From an uncultured Kordia sp. (GTDB lineage Bacteria; Bacteroidota; Bacteroidia; Flavobacteriales; Flavobacteriaceae): a DNA stretch of 64,000 nucleotides. Both the position numbers and the translations under genes were made by a program. Every line of letters begins with the position of its first letter. The first letter of the stretch is position 1. Of this stretch, positions 1 through 9,237 are shown piece after piece. The stretch spans positions 62,001 to 126,000 of the forward strand of contig NZ_CANMEZ010000006.1 in assembly GCF_947496985.1 (NCBI RefSeq), read 5' to 3'. The notes under the pieces were generated by a model. That model searched no databases and was not told the DNA's origin. It saw only the letters and a program-made list of their open reading frames with translations.

Positions 1-2
1 CT

Positions 3-545
3 GAAAAAGTAAATAGTTACAACAATATTTATATTGACTTCAAATACGAATTAAACAATAAAGAATCGAATACAAAACAAGAATCTAAAGGAAATGTTAC
101 TTTAGAAGGTGAAAAATATTTATTAAATTTCTTAGGATTCACTAAAATATACGATACAAAAAAAGTATATACAATTGTTCCTGCCAACGAAGAAGTAACG
201 ATTACTAATGCTGAAGATGAAGAAGGTTCACTTTCTCCTTCGCAAATGTTAACTTTCTACAAAAATGGATACACGTATTCTTGGGATATTTTACAAAATA
301 TTAGAGGACGAAAAATTCAATACATCAAATTAGTGCCAACTGACAGTGATTCAGACATTAAAAGTGTATTATTAGGAATTGACATCAAAACAAAACATAT
401 CTACAACTTAATTGAAACAGGAAAAAATGGAACAAATACCACTTTAACTGTTAATTCTTTTAAAACAAATCAGCCTTTATCAAAAAGCTTATTTATATTT
501 GACGAATCGAAATACGAGGATTATTATATTGACAAAAACGATTAG
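3..545 (+). CDS. lolA: LolA-family outer-membrane lipoprotein carrier (5' end outside window)
   Basis: The reading frame is open from the first bases of the window, so the true start lies upstream; about 180 C-terminal residues are present. The visible part alternates short strands with charged turns (for example VTLEGEKYLLNF and LTFYKNGYTYSWD), as in the half-barrel that carries lipoproteins across the periplasm from LolCDE to the outer membrane. The stop lies 5 bp before the LptF/G permease gene, so the two are probably co-transcribed. In Flavobacteriia lolA commonly sits between ftsK and an lptF/G gene, and that order supports the call. The N-terminus and signal peptide cannot be seen. Confidence 0.75.
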   Translation, partial: EKVNSYNNIYIDFKYELNNKESNTKQESKGNVTLEGEKYLLNFLGFTKIYDTKKVYTIVPANEEVTITNAEDEEGSLSPSQMLTFYKNGYTYSWDILQNIRGRKIQYIKLVPTDSDSDIKSVLLGIDIKTKHIYNLIETGKNGTNTTLTVNSFKTNQPLSKSLFIFDESKYEDYYIDKND

Positions 546-550
546 TCTAC

Positions 551-2560
551 TTGAAAATATTAGATAGATATATACTTAAGAGTTATCTCTTAACCTTCCT
601 TACTGTGTTTGTAATATTTATGTTCATATTTATATTACAAACCGTTTGGCTTTTTATAGGTGAATTAGCAGGAAAAGGTTTGGACGCAGGAATTATTTTT
701 AAATTCTTATTATATACAGCTCCAAAATTAATTCCGCTCGTTTTACCATTAAGTATTTTAGTATCTTCTATTATGACTTTTGGTCGATTTGCAGAAAGCT
801 ACGAGTTTGCTGCTATGAAATCTACCGGAATTTCACTGCAACGCGCCATGCGAAGTCTAATTGTTTTCATCGTTTTACTAAGTATAGGAACCTTCTTCTT
901 TGCAAACAATGTAATTCCATGGTCAGAATTTAAACAATATAACTTACGTAAAAACTTAGCCAAGAAAAAACCTGCGTTAGCTATTGGTGAAGGTGTTTTT
1001 AATGATATTGGAAACATCAATATTAAAGTGGATAGAAAACATGGTGATAATGATCAGTTGTTGGACAAAGTAATTATTCATCAAAAATCGAAAGATCAAA
1101 GGAATCGTATTGTAATGAAGTCTAAAAGTGGAGAACTGAAAAGTAGTCCAGATTCAGATATTTTACAAATGGTTTTATTTGATGGAAACCGTTATGAAGA
1201 TATAAAACCTTCTGACCCTAAAGAAATTATACGCGTACCACATGCCAAAGTTTCGTTTGAGAAATACATCATGAATATTGACTTACGTGAAATAAACAAA
1301 GTTGATTTTGATAATGAAAGCTACAGTACATACAAAATGTACAATGTAAAACAGTTACGCGATTCCATTGCTTCGGATGGAAGAAAATATACTAAAGAAA
1401 AAGTAGGTTTTGGAGACAATATGTACAAACGTTCTGGAATTGTAGTTATTACAAAAGATTCTACCAATATTGTACAGCAAGATTCTATTGGTTCTGTTAC
1501 CAATATGCTAGACATTTTATCGCTTCAAAATAAAAAACGTGCCCTAGATATTTCGGTAAGTAACATTAATGGACGCCGTAAAACACTTAAAAATACAAAG
1601 GAGCGTTTTCTTCGAATGGAAAAGAAAATAAACCATCACAAAATATACATGCATGATAAATTTGCAGTTGCAATTGCATGTATCATTTTATTCTTTGTAG
1701 GAGCACCATTAGGAGCTATTATTCGTAAAGGAGGAATAGGATTGCCAATGGTAGTCGCTATTTGTTTATTTTTAGCTTATCACTTTATAGGAATCTTTGG
1801 AAAAAACAGTGCAGAAGATGGTAGTATTCCTCCCTGGCTGGGCACATGGATGTCTACATTAGTTATGCTTCCGTTGAGTATTTATTTTACTAGACGAGCT
1901 ACTTCTGATCAAGGATTATTTAGTTTTGGAGGTTTCTTTGTACGATTGAGAAATCTGTTTGTAAAACCTAGAGAAGAAGACGAAAGACAAGTTGTATACG
2001 AAAAAGCACTCATTACAGAACGCGATCGACAAAGTCTTGAAAAATTCAGTTCACTAAGTGATCAGCAACTAATTGATCTTGTTAGAAATTACCAACAATA
2101 CAATTATACAGAAGGAGAACGATCGCTTGGAGTTGATATTTTAGACTCTAGAGGTATTACCGAAGAACGTTTGCAAGTACTTGGCGCTTTTGAAAATAAA
2201 GATTATGAAGCAGCTAAGGAAGATTATGCTTCTTACAGAAAGTCATCAAAATATTCCTTTTATTTTTATATTCCACTTCTATTTTCTGCATTAGGATTAC
2301 CGATTCTAAACAATAATATGGAAATGGAATCATGGATGAAATTTGGCTTAATTGCTATTATTGTTATTTGTGGAGCTTTATTTCTATATCATTACATTCG
2401 TTCTAATATATTCTTTAAAAATATTACGGATGCAACTGGAAATGAATCAAACAACAAACTATTCTCAACATTGACATCAGTTTTGGGAATTCCACTTTAT
2501 TTTGTTGTCTTTTTCTTAATTAAAAACCGTTTGAAACAAGATATCAAGAATATATTATAA
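551..2560 (+). CDS. LptF/LptG-family permease (YjgP/YjgQ), C-terminally extended
   Basis: Inner-membrane permease of the LPS export ABC transporter LptB2FG. The start is TTG, 5 bp after the lolA stop. The N-terminus (KILDRYILKSYLLTF) is typical of the family. Membrane segments fall near residues 12-34, 50-72 and 98-120, then a beta-rich periplasmic domain (about 125-370), then three more near 375-458. Normal family members end there, at about 360-390 residues. This protein, 669 aa, continues with a soluble stretch (about 480-575) and roughly three further hydrophobic segments near 585-665. The extension may be a lineage feature. Whether it is the F or the G subunit cannot be decided from one gene. 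Confidence 0.88.
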   Translation: MKILDRYILKSYLLTFLTVFVIFMFIFILQTVWLFIGELAGKGLDAGIIFKFLLYTAPKLIPLVLPLSILVSSIMTFGRFAESYEFAAMKSTGISLQRAMRSLIVFIVLLSIGTFFFANNVIPWSEFKQYNLRKNLAKKKPALAIGEGVFNDIGNINIKVDRKHGDNDQLLDKVIIHQKSKDQRNRIVMKSKSGELKSSPDSDILQMVLFDGNRYEDIKPSDPKEIIRVPHAKVSFEKYIMNIDLREINKVDFDNESYSTYKMYNVKQLRDSIASDGRKYTKEKVGFGDNMYKRSGIVVITKDSTNIVQQDSIGSVTNMLDILSLQNKKRALDISVSNINGRRKTLKNTKERFLRMEKKINHHKIYMHDKFAVAIACIILFFVGAPLGAIIRKGGIGLPMVVAICLFLAYHFIGIFGKNSAEDGSIPPWLGTWMSTLVMLPLSIYFTRRATSDQGLFSFGGFFVRLRNLFVKPREEDERQVVYEKALITERDRQSLEKFSSLSDQQLIDLVRNYQQYNYTEGERSLGVDILDSRGITEERLQVLGAFENKDYEAAKEDYASYRKSSKYSFYFYIPLLFSALGLPILNNNMEMESWMKFGLIAIIVICGALFLYHYIRSNIFFKNITDATGNESNNKLFSTLTSVLGIPLYFVVFFLIKNRLKQDIKNIL

Positions 2561-2679
2561 GTTCCTTTTTTAACTTCTTCTTATCACATTGCACTTTTAC
2601 TTTTTTGGATAATTTTTAACTTTCATAGCTGTTTCTATTTGAGATAATAAAGCTATTTTTAATGTACAAATTAGTATTT

Positions 2680-3162
2680 ATGAAAAGAGCAATTGAAATT
2701 GAATTAAGACATACCAATGAAAATGATTTAGAAACTTTTTTCTTGTTTCAACTTGATAAAGAGGCTAATTATTTAGCTGCATTTACTCCAAAAGATCCAT
2801 CAGACAAAGATGTTTATATTAAAAAATGGACACAATTGTTAACTGATGAAAAAATCAATATCAGAACAATACTTTTTGAAAAAGAGATTGTAGGTAGCAT
2901 TACAAAATTTGAAATGGAAGGTGATGCTGAAATTACGTATTGGATTGATAAAAAGTTTTGGAATAAAGGAATTGCTAGTAATGCACTTAAAAAATTCCTT
3001 GAGATTGAAAAAACTAGACCTATTTACGGTCGAATTGCTTTTGATAATGTTGGTTCTAAAAAAGTATTAGAGCATTGTGGCTTTACTAAAGTTGGAACTG
3101 AACGGGGATTTGCAAATGCACGTGATAAAGAAATTGAAGAATTCATATATAAGTTAACATAG
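2680..3162 (+). CDS. GNAT-family N-acetyltransferase
   Basis: A 160-residue acetyl-CoA-dependent acetyltransferase resembling the RimJ/RimL-like branch. The start IEIELRHTNENDLE is the usual first strand of this branch. The acetyl-CoA loop (motif A) is seen as WIDKKFWNKGIAS, and the closing motif as NVGSKKVLEHCGF. I chose the ATG at 2680; an in-frame ATG at 2662 would add MYKLVF, which matches no family feature. The substrate is unknown: relatives acetylate ribosomal proteins, antibiotics or small metabolites. It stands alone between the LptF/G gene and ribB. Confidence 0.85.
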   Translation: MKRAIEIELRHTNENDLETFFLFQLDKEANYLAAFTPKDPSDKDVYIKKWTQLLTDEKINIRTILFEKEIVGSITKFEMEGDAEITYWIDKKFWNKGIASNALKKFLEIEKTRPIYGRIAFDNVGSKKVLEHCGFTKVGTERGFANARDKEIEEFIYKLT

Positions 3163-3350
3163 CCAACATTACCTTCAAAAGAAAAAAAAAATCAACTTAC
3201 TTTTTCTCTTCTAACTATTCTATAAAATCTACTAATACTCACATCAATCTTTGCTATGTTTTTATGAAGAGGATTCAATAAGATTGATTATTTTTGTAAA
3301 CAACTACCTCAGAACATATAACGAGGCGTAGAAAAGAAAATCAAAATTAC

Positions 3351-3392
3351 AATCGAGCTAAGTCTCGAAGTATTTAAATCTCGATTATCGAG
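3351..3392 (+). promoter_or_regulatory. alternative hairpins in the ribB leader
   Basis: AATCGAG (3351-3357) can pair with CTCGATT (3380-3386). The same CTCGAT can instead pair with ATCGAG at 3387-3392, and TCGAG (3353-3357) with CTCGA (3364-3368). The structures exclude each other and end 15 bp before the ribB start. This does not look like the FMN riboswitch. A regulatory role is inference. Confidence 0.35.
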
Positions 3393-3407
3393 TCAAATTA
3401 CAAATTC

Positions 3408-4556
3408 ATGACCGCAACTACAAAAGCAAGCATTAAAATACAATTAGACAGTATTCACGAAGCCATTGAAGACATCCGTCAAGGAAAAGTAATCATTGTG
3501 GTTGATGATGAAAATCGTGAAAATGAAGGAGATTTTTTAGCAGCAGCTGAAAAAGTAACTCCAGAAATGATCAACTTTATGGCTACGCATGGTCGTGGTT
3601 TGATTTGCGCACCTTTAACTGAAAACCGATGTAAAGAATTACAATTGGGTATGATGGTAAGTAACAATACCGATCCTATGGAAACAGCATTTACCATTTC
3701 TGTAGATTTGAAAGGAAATGGTGTTACTACTGGAATTTCGGCAGCAGACCGATCTAAAACAGTTGAAGCATTAATTGACAAAAACACACGTCCGTTTGAT
3801 TTAGCACGCCCAGGACATATTTTCCCATTAAAAGCAAAAGAAGGTGGCGTATTGCGTAGAACAGGCCATACAGAAGCTGCTATTGACTTTGCACGCTTAG
3901 CAGGATTACAACCAGCAGGTGTGATTGTGGAAATCATGAATGAAGACGGAACCATGGCACGCTTACCACAATTGATGGAAGTTGCTAAAAATTTCGATGT
4001 AAAAATTGTATCTATTGAAGATTTAGTTGCTTACAGAATGGAGCACGATTCTTTAATTGAGAAGAAAGAAGATTTTGATGTTCAAACACGTTTTGGAGAT
4101 TTCCGCTTACGCGCATACCAACAAACAACAAACAATCAAATACATATTGCCTTAACTAAAGGAAGCTGGTCAGATGATGAACCTGTACTAACACGTATCA
4201 ATTCTACTTTAGTGAATGATGATATCTTAGGAACATTGACAAATAATGCTGATAAAAAGCTTGATGACATGTTTCGTTTGATCAATGAAGAAGGAAAAGG
4301 AGCGATCATTTTCATCAATCAAGATACTAGTTCTTTGAATTTGTTACGACGAATTAAAGAGTTGAAAGAATTACAAACTAATGGAGAATACAAAGCGCCG
4401 AAAATAAAAATGGATTCGAAAGATTTCGGAATTGGTGCACAAATTCTACACGATATCAATATCAGTAAAATACGATTAGTCACCAATACACATCAAGAAA
4501 AACGTGTTGGAATGATCGGATACGGTTTAGAGATTGTAGATTACGTAAATTATTAA
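3408..4556 (+). CDS. ribB: 3,4-dihydroxy-2-butanone-4-phosphate synthase with degenerate GTP cyclohydrolase II-like domain
   Basis: The N-terminal ~205 residues are RibB, which converts ribulose 5-phosphate to the four-carbon riboflavin precursor. Its acidic metal/substrate loop DDENRENEGDF and the HTEAAIDFARLAG motif are intact. The C-terminal ~170 residues keep the fold landmarks of RibA (RFGDFRLRAY near the start, DFGIGAQIL and LVTNTHQEKRVG near the end). The zinc-binding GSxRCDC segment of an active cyclohydrolase II is replaced by DILGTLTNNADKKL, with no cysteine. The protein is therefore probably RibB only, and a separate ribA would be expected elsewhere. Length (382 aa) is normal for a RibBA fusion. 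A strong hairpin terminator follows. Confidence 0.9.
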   Translation: MTATTKASIKIQLDSIHEAIEDIRQGKVIIVVDDENRENEGDFLAAAEKVTPEMINFMATHGRGLICAPLTENRCKELQLGMMVSNNTDPMETAFTISVDLKGNGVTTGISAADRSKTVEALIDKNTRPFDLARPGHIFPLKAKEGGVLRRTGHTEAAIDFARLAGLQPAGVIVEIMNEDGTMARLPQLMEVAKNFDVKIVSIEDLVAYRMEHDSLIEKKEDFDVQTRFGDFRLRAYQQTTNNQIHIALTKGSWSDDEPVLTRINSTLVNDDILGTLTNNADKKLDDMFRLINEEGKGAIIFINQDTSSLNLLRRIKELKELQTNGEYKAPKIKMDSKDFGIGAQILHDINISKIRLVTNTHQEKRVGMIGYGLEIVDYVNY

Positions 4557-4581
4557 GAAACAGATTCTTTTATATAAATAA

Positions 4582-4616
4582 AAATCCAGCGTAAATACTA
4601 CGCTGGATTTTTTTAT
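4582..4616 (+). terminator. Rho-independent terminator after ribB
   Basis: A perfect 12-bp stem, AAATCCAGCGTA / TACGCTGGATTT (4582-4593 with 4599-4610), is followed by a T run. It lies 25 bp after the ribB stop and may also serve the minus-strand peptide locus that ends at 4620. Confidence 0.85.
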
Positions 4617-4619
4617 ATA

Positions 4620-4888
4620 CTAGCACATAAGTCTAGTAATAGTGCAGTTGTTAGTTATATCAATTGTAATAGGTTTTATTGTTCCTGGATTCAAAGTAAG
4701 CATACATATAACATTTTCTGGACGTGTATTACAAGCTAACCATGAAACACAATAGTTTTCCCCTGTACGATCACATAATACTCCTGTGCCAGGATTTGGA
4801 AGTGATACATCTCCTCCAGAAACAGCTTGCTCTTGAATTCTAGAAATTGACTTCTTGTTTAATATTAGTTTTTTAATTTTTTTTTCAT
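4620..4888 (-). pseudogene. double-glycine leader (class I lanthipeptide-like) precursor, frame broken at a 9-A run
   Basis: On the minus strand an ATG at 4888 is followed by nine A, TT and six A. Read as written, it hits TAA after six codons. With one extra A the frame becomes MKKKLKKLILNKKSISRIQ...VSGG, an almost perfect match to the other leaders in this window. The frame then stays open to the TAG at 4620-4622: 82 codons from the leader LILNKKSIS, with a Cys-rich core (six Cys) and no internal stop. The long intact core suggests a recent frameshift, a phase-variable homopolymer, or expression by polymerase slippage on the A run. No other in-frame ATG precedes the leader. It lies downstream of the CHAT gene on the same strand. 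Confidence 0.65.
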
Positions 4889-4961
4889 GTTTATATTATT
4901 TTGGTTAATTATGATACAATAGCATAAAACATGAATAAGAACACACACACTCTGTAGTATA

Positions 4962-4977
4962 CACACAAACTTGTGTG
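4962..4977. promoter_or_regulatory. short inverted repeat between the CHAT gene and the broken peptide gene
   Basis: CACACAA (4962-4968) and TTGTGTG (4971-4977) form a perfect 7-bp dyad with a 2-bp centre. No T run follows on either strand, so it looks more like a protein-binding site than a terminator. It lies about 75 bp upstream of the frameshifted precursor. Confidence 0.3.
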
Positions 4978-5034
4978 CATAGAGTTTTTAGAGAAGTTTT
5001 AGGTAATCAACTACATTTCAGCACTTTAAAATGA

Positions 5035-7773
5035 CTACACTGCTCGATTTTTGTTTAAATAGTATAAAAAAGCAGCTATAAAAATTATGAGTACTGCGCC
5101 TAGTAACCACCAATAAGAAGTTGTTTTTATTGATGGTAATATATCTGTATTTCCAGTTAACACAATTCCTCCCCAATAATACGGAGAGCTTTCACTGGTA
5201 TTTTTATGCTTTGCTAAATAATTGATTTTTGCATTGTGGAGTGCTTCTGATTTGGTTTGAGATTCTCTTAAGCGCATTCTGAAATTCTCAAAAATCTCCA
5301 TTCCTGATTTTTCATTTAAATTCCATAAGCTAGACACAACACTTTTACTTCCTGAGTTTAAAAAAGCTCTCGTGAGACTAAAAACGCCTTCGCCTTCTTT
5401 AAAAATTCCGGCAGATGTTTTGCATGCATTCAATACAACCAATTCTTTCGGATTGTTTAAAAAGTAAAGTTCATTCGGATATACTTTTTCATCAAACATT
5501 GCTAACCAAGAAACATCATTTGTATTTCCTGCATGTGATGATATATATACTTCCGAAGCATTGTTATAACTGTTTAAAAATTGTTCTTTTGTTGCGTTTG
5601 CATTCACATACGTAGCGTCTTCAAAGAATTCTGTAGGTTTTACCGTTAAAGATGTTAAGCTTGAATCTTGAAAAGCTGTCAACATAAAAGAAATGCTTTT
5701 TGCTTCCTTTTCTACATAATTCAATTGATTTTCAGCGTCTAATGAAAAAGAATATTGATAACTAATTTCTTTCTGTTGTATAAGATATGAATCATGTAAA
5801 GTTGCTGTCGTTGAAGTTGGCAAAATTTCTAAAGGAAGTGCGTTAATACTTCCATCAGGAACGACTGTAATTTTTGTTGCGTTTTGATATATGGTATCAT
5901 TTCTAAAAGGAAACAATTCCTTGTAAACTTCATTTCCTTTAACCTGATAATCAACAATTTCGTTTTTTGTTTCAAACGGTTTTGCATACAATTCTTTAAA
6001 CGAACTAATTTTAGAATGCAACGTTTCAATATCTTTTAACGGATAGATTTTCACATTTTCCTTATCCATCACTAACACGTATCCTAATGCATTATTTAGA
6101 ATGTATGCAACCACAAGTTCATTTTTAGCCAAGCCTTTTTGAACGTTTTTTGTGGAACGAATAGGTAAGCTTCTACGATATCTATGATACTCTGGGTATT
6201 CGTTTTCAATCGTAGTTAAATATTTATAATAGGTTTCTTTTGCCGTAAAATAGTTTTTTTCGAGACTGTCTTTCGTTTCACTTGAAAATAATTCTTGCGC
6301 TAGTGTTTTTACCTTTTTGGCTAATTCTGCTTCTTTATCTATTACAGTTTGTGGTAATTTTGCAATTCGTTTTGCATTAAATGCAGAGACATTATCAAGC
6401 AATACAATTCCTTTATTTTTTTCTATATAGTAAAATGCTGCTGCTGGTTTATTTAGTAAAAACCATATTTTAACGGCATTGATATACAGCTTTGCTCCTT
6501 CGTTCCTCCAAAATAGTTTTGAGATTTTTTCTTTACTTTCAAAATATAAATGATCAATAACTTTGTCTATTAAAACTAACGTTTCTTCAGCAGCTACTAA
6601 GTATTTTTTTGATTTTGTATGCTCATAATAAGCAAGCCAACCGACCTGTTTATCAATCAAATATCCTAAAATATCTTTTCGATGTGGAGAATTTTTAATA
6701 CGTTCATATTCAGGAAGGTTTTCAATCGTTTTCCAATCAAACGGAAGTAATTCGTTTAATGCTTTATTATAATAGCGTATACCTTTCACATATTCTTTGG
6801 ATTGGATATAAATGTCTCCTAAGTTATCATATATTGTGCTTCTTTGATCTTTATCATTTCCCACAAACAAGAGCGCTTTATCATTTAATTCTAAGGCTTT
6901 AGCTATATTTCCCTTTTTCACATCGATTAATGCTTTGTTTGTATAAATCTGAGATATTCGGAAGGAATCTTTTAGCTTCTCAGCCAATGGCAAAGACTTT
7001 TCATAATATCCAGAAGAAGCTTTATATGCATGATTGTTGTATAAAATAGCTCCCAAATTGAATAACACCATAAGTCGCTTCTTATCGTTTGACTTTAGTT
7101 CATCTTCAAGACTTAACACATTCTCTTCCAGTAATTTAAAATCTTTCGAAGTCATCTTATAATGTTGCTCTACATATAAACTTAGTTTATTAATGTAGTT
7201 TCCTAACAAGTTGCTTTTGGCATCAACTTTTTTAAAAATTACTTCAGATGTGTCAAAATAATCCAACGCTCGTTGATAATCGCCCGTATTTTTATATACA
7301 CCAGCCATCATTTTATAAGCTTCTCCACTTCGTATATCCAATATAGTGTCATGGGAAACTACACTATCAAGATATGTCAATTGATTGGTATAATCTTTTT
7401 GAAGTCTGTAGAAATAACCTAAATTATAATATGCTTTCGTAATTAAATTTCTATCTGGCGTTGTATCTTGTTTTCTTAGGTATACTTCTTTTTTTAAGAA
7501 TGTAATTGCTGCATTTCTATTTATTTTTTTGCAAAAATTTACAACGTCATAACACACATCAGCATGCACACTTTTATTTGTATACTTTTTATGAAGTAAT
7601 TCAGATTTGAAGAGTTCTATTTTTTTTACATCAGAAAGTGGTAGCTCTACAATAGAATCATATACTCTTTTGGCAGTCGTCTGCCCTATTCCAACAATGG
7701 TATAAAAAAACGCACAAACAACTAATAAAAAATGCTTTACATGGTTAACTTTACTAGATATTTGTGCGTTCAT
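5035..7773 (-). CDS. TPR-CHAT protease with C-terminal membrane anchor
   Basis: A 912-residue protein. It has an N-terminal hydrophobic export segment (residues ~13-31), a long TPR superhelix (~100-345, with units such as ALDYFDTSEVIFKK), a helical linker (~345-560), and a CHAT (caspase-HetF-associated) peptidase domain (~600-870). The catalytic pair of the clan CD caspase-like fold is visible: His747 in VYISSHAGN and Cys784 in LVVLNACKTSAG. One membrane helix lies at ~888-905, followed by a short basic tail. The protein probably sits in the inner membrane with TPR and CHAT in the periplasm. It follows the subtilisin gene by 36 bp on the same strand, so the two proteases are probably made together. 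The substrate is unknown. Confidence 0.88.
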   Translation of the reverse strand: MNAQISSKVNHVKHFLLVVCAFFYTIVGIGQTTAKRVYDSIVELPLSDVKKIELFKSELLHKKYTNKSVHADVCYDVVNFCKKINRNAAITFLKKEVYLRKQDTTPDRNLITKAYYNLGYFYRLQKDYTNQLTYLDSVVSHDTILDIRSGEAYKMMAGVYKNTGDYQRALDYFDTSEVIFKKVDAKSNLLGNYINKLSLYVEQHYKMTSKDFKLLEENVLSLEDELKSNDKKRLMVLFNLGAILYNNHAYKASSGYYEKSLPLAEKLKDSFRISQIYTNKALIDVKKGNIAKALELNDKALLFVGNDKDQRSTIYDNLGDIYIQSKEYVKGIRYYNKALNELLPFDWKTIENLPEYERIKNSPHRKDILGYLIDKQVGWLAYYEHTKSKKYLVAAEETLVLIDKVIDHLYFESKEKISKLFWRNEGAKLYINAVKIWFLLNKPAAAFYYIEKNKGIVLLDNVSAFNAKRIAKLPQTVIDKEAELAKKVKTLAQELFSSETKDSLEKNYFTAKETYYKYLTTIENEYPEYHRYRRSLPIRSTKNVQKGLAKNELVVAYILNNALGYVLVMDKENVKIYPLKDIETLHSKISSFKELYAKPFETKNEIVDYQVKGNEVYKELFPFRNDTIYQNATKITVVPDGSINALPLEILPTSTTATLHDSYLIQQKEISYQYSFSLDAENQLNYVEKEAKSISFMLTAFQDSSLTSLTVKPTEFFEDATYVNANATKEQFLNSYNNASEVYISSHAGNTNDVSWLAMFDEKVYPNELYFLNNPKELVVLNACKTSAGIFKEGEGVFSLTRAFLNSGSKSVVSSLWNLNEKSGMEIFENFRMRLRESQTKSEALHNAKINYLAKHKNTSESSPYYWGGIVLTGNTDILPSIKTTSYWWLLGAVLIIFIAAFLYYLNKNRAV

Positions 7774-7809
7774 AGAGTGATCATCTTTTGATGGAGGATC
7801 ACTAAAATA

Positions 7810-9042
7810 CTATAAATTCAAATAGGATGCATATTTAATTTGACTCAACGTGCTCGACTCAATTTTGTCCATTAATATTTTGTGATACAATACTGACACT
7901 GGCATTCCTTCTTGATATTTTGATGCTGAAAATCCAGCTACTTTTGCACTTGAATATGACGAACCTGTCACTAAAATTGGATCTGCCCCAGAAGTCATAT
8001 AAAAAGGAAGTCCAATACCATGTACAGCAATATCTACTGATATTGGTCCGTAATTAGATATTATAGGTTCTAAATTTGGCGGCATAGCATTATCTACAGC
8101 AGTTACCGCTAAAATGTTTTTTGTTGGATATGATGATGGAAAATGTGCATCGTTATCATTATTTTCTCCTGTATTTCCTGCCGAAGCAACTATTAAAATA
8201 CGTTCTTCCACTTCTGTTATATAACTACCAATAATTGTTGAAGTCGTTGTTGTCCAACCAAAACTCATATTAATAACATTCACATCTTTCATTATTAAAT
8301 AACTCAAACCACAACCAATACGAAATAGCGAACTCTTTCCATCAGCGTCGAAAGCTTTCGCAGGTAGTATTTCAAAATCAGTTGCGGTATCTATAAGTTG
8401 TTCGTATATCATATAACTTACAATAGTTCCATGTCCGTTATCATCAAAAGGTTCGTTATTGTTATCTACAAAATTCCATCCAAAAAACTCATCACCACAG
8501 CTTTCTTGATCCAAAGCACTATTATGTAAAAATGGTTGTTCAAAACGAAAATACGTAGGGTTTATTCCTGTATCTAAAACACCAACAGTTACAGAAGCGT
8601 TATTGGAACGTATTTTTGGAAATATACTTTGGTAATGTTGTATTTCTAAAGGAACTCCTGTTGGAACTTGACTCGATATTTGAATGTCAAAATTAAAATC
8701 GGCGCCTTCCATTTCAGGTTCATCTTCCATAGAAGTTACACGTTCTTCAATAGTTGCGCCTTCATGAATTGCTTCTAAATCCCATGATTCTAAATTTTTG
8801 TCTCCGCAAGAACATTTTTCATAATCCGTAACTCCATACGTTGTTCTTAATACTGTTTTTTCAGCTTCCGACAATCCTGCTGCAAAGCGAATCACTACCG
8901 TATTACCTTTTTTACTTGCGATTGTTGGAGGTGTTCTACTTTGAAGTTGTTCTTGTTGTTGATTTTCTGTTGTAGTTTCTATAATTTCCTGTTCACAACT
9001 TAGTAAACATATAATTATAATAAAGTATCCTATTTTTTTCAT
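7810..9042 (-). CDS. S8 (subtilisin-like) serine protease lipoprotein
   Basis: A 410-residue lipoprotein: the signal sequence ends in the lipobox LLSC with lipidation expected at Cys16. Residues ~45-125 look like an inhibitor/propeptide domain. The subtilisin domain follows with Asp157 (VGVLDTGIN), His204 (NGHGTIVS), oxyanion Asn290 (VASAGNTGE) and Ser362 (TGSSYSSAKVAG). The serine motif reads GSS rather than the usual GTS, a tolerated change. A CxC pair sits at Cys77 and Cys79 in the propeptide. It is upstream of the CHAT protease in the same transcription unit and divergent from a sigma factor gene, which suggests the proteolytic arm of a signalling or stress circuit (inference). Confidence 0.88.
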   Translation of the reverse strand: MKKIGYFIIIICLLSCEQEIIETTTENQQQEQLQSRTPPTIASKKGNTVVIRFAAGLSEAEKTVLRTTYGVTDYEKCSCGDKNLESWDLEAIHEGATIEERVTSMEDEPEMEGADFNFDIQISSQVPTGVPLEIQHYQSIFPKIRSNNASVTVGVLDTGINPTYFRFEQPFLHNSALDQESCGDEFFGWNFVDNNNEPFDDNGHGTIVSYMIYEQLIDTATDFEILPAKAFDADGKSSLFRIGCGLSYLIMKDVNVINMSFGWTTTTSTIIGSYITEVEERILIVASAGNTGENNDNDAHFPSSYPTKNILAVTAVDNAMPPNLEPIISNYGPISVDIAVHGIGLPFYMTSGADPILVTGSSYSSAKVAGFSASKYQEGMPVSVLYHKILMDKIESSTLSQIKYASYLNL

Positions 9043-9237
9043 GCTGTGTAAAGTTTTAATTAAGGGAAGATAAAAAAGCCCTTTTAATTCGCGACTTTTT
9101 TAATTGTAATGTTAATTTTAGGTTTCTTCTAACTTTGGTTTTACGTGTTAGATAATTAGACGTTGTTTTCTCATGTAGAGTATTTTTAGCATCTTTGTTA
9201 CGGTTTTTATCAAAAAAAATAATCACGCCTTTTTTAA

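Noticed and set aside
3297-3407. FMN riboswitch upstream of ribB
   Set aside because: The conserved FMN aptamer sequence is not present; only simple hairpins are seen.
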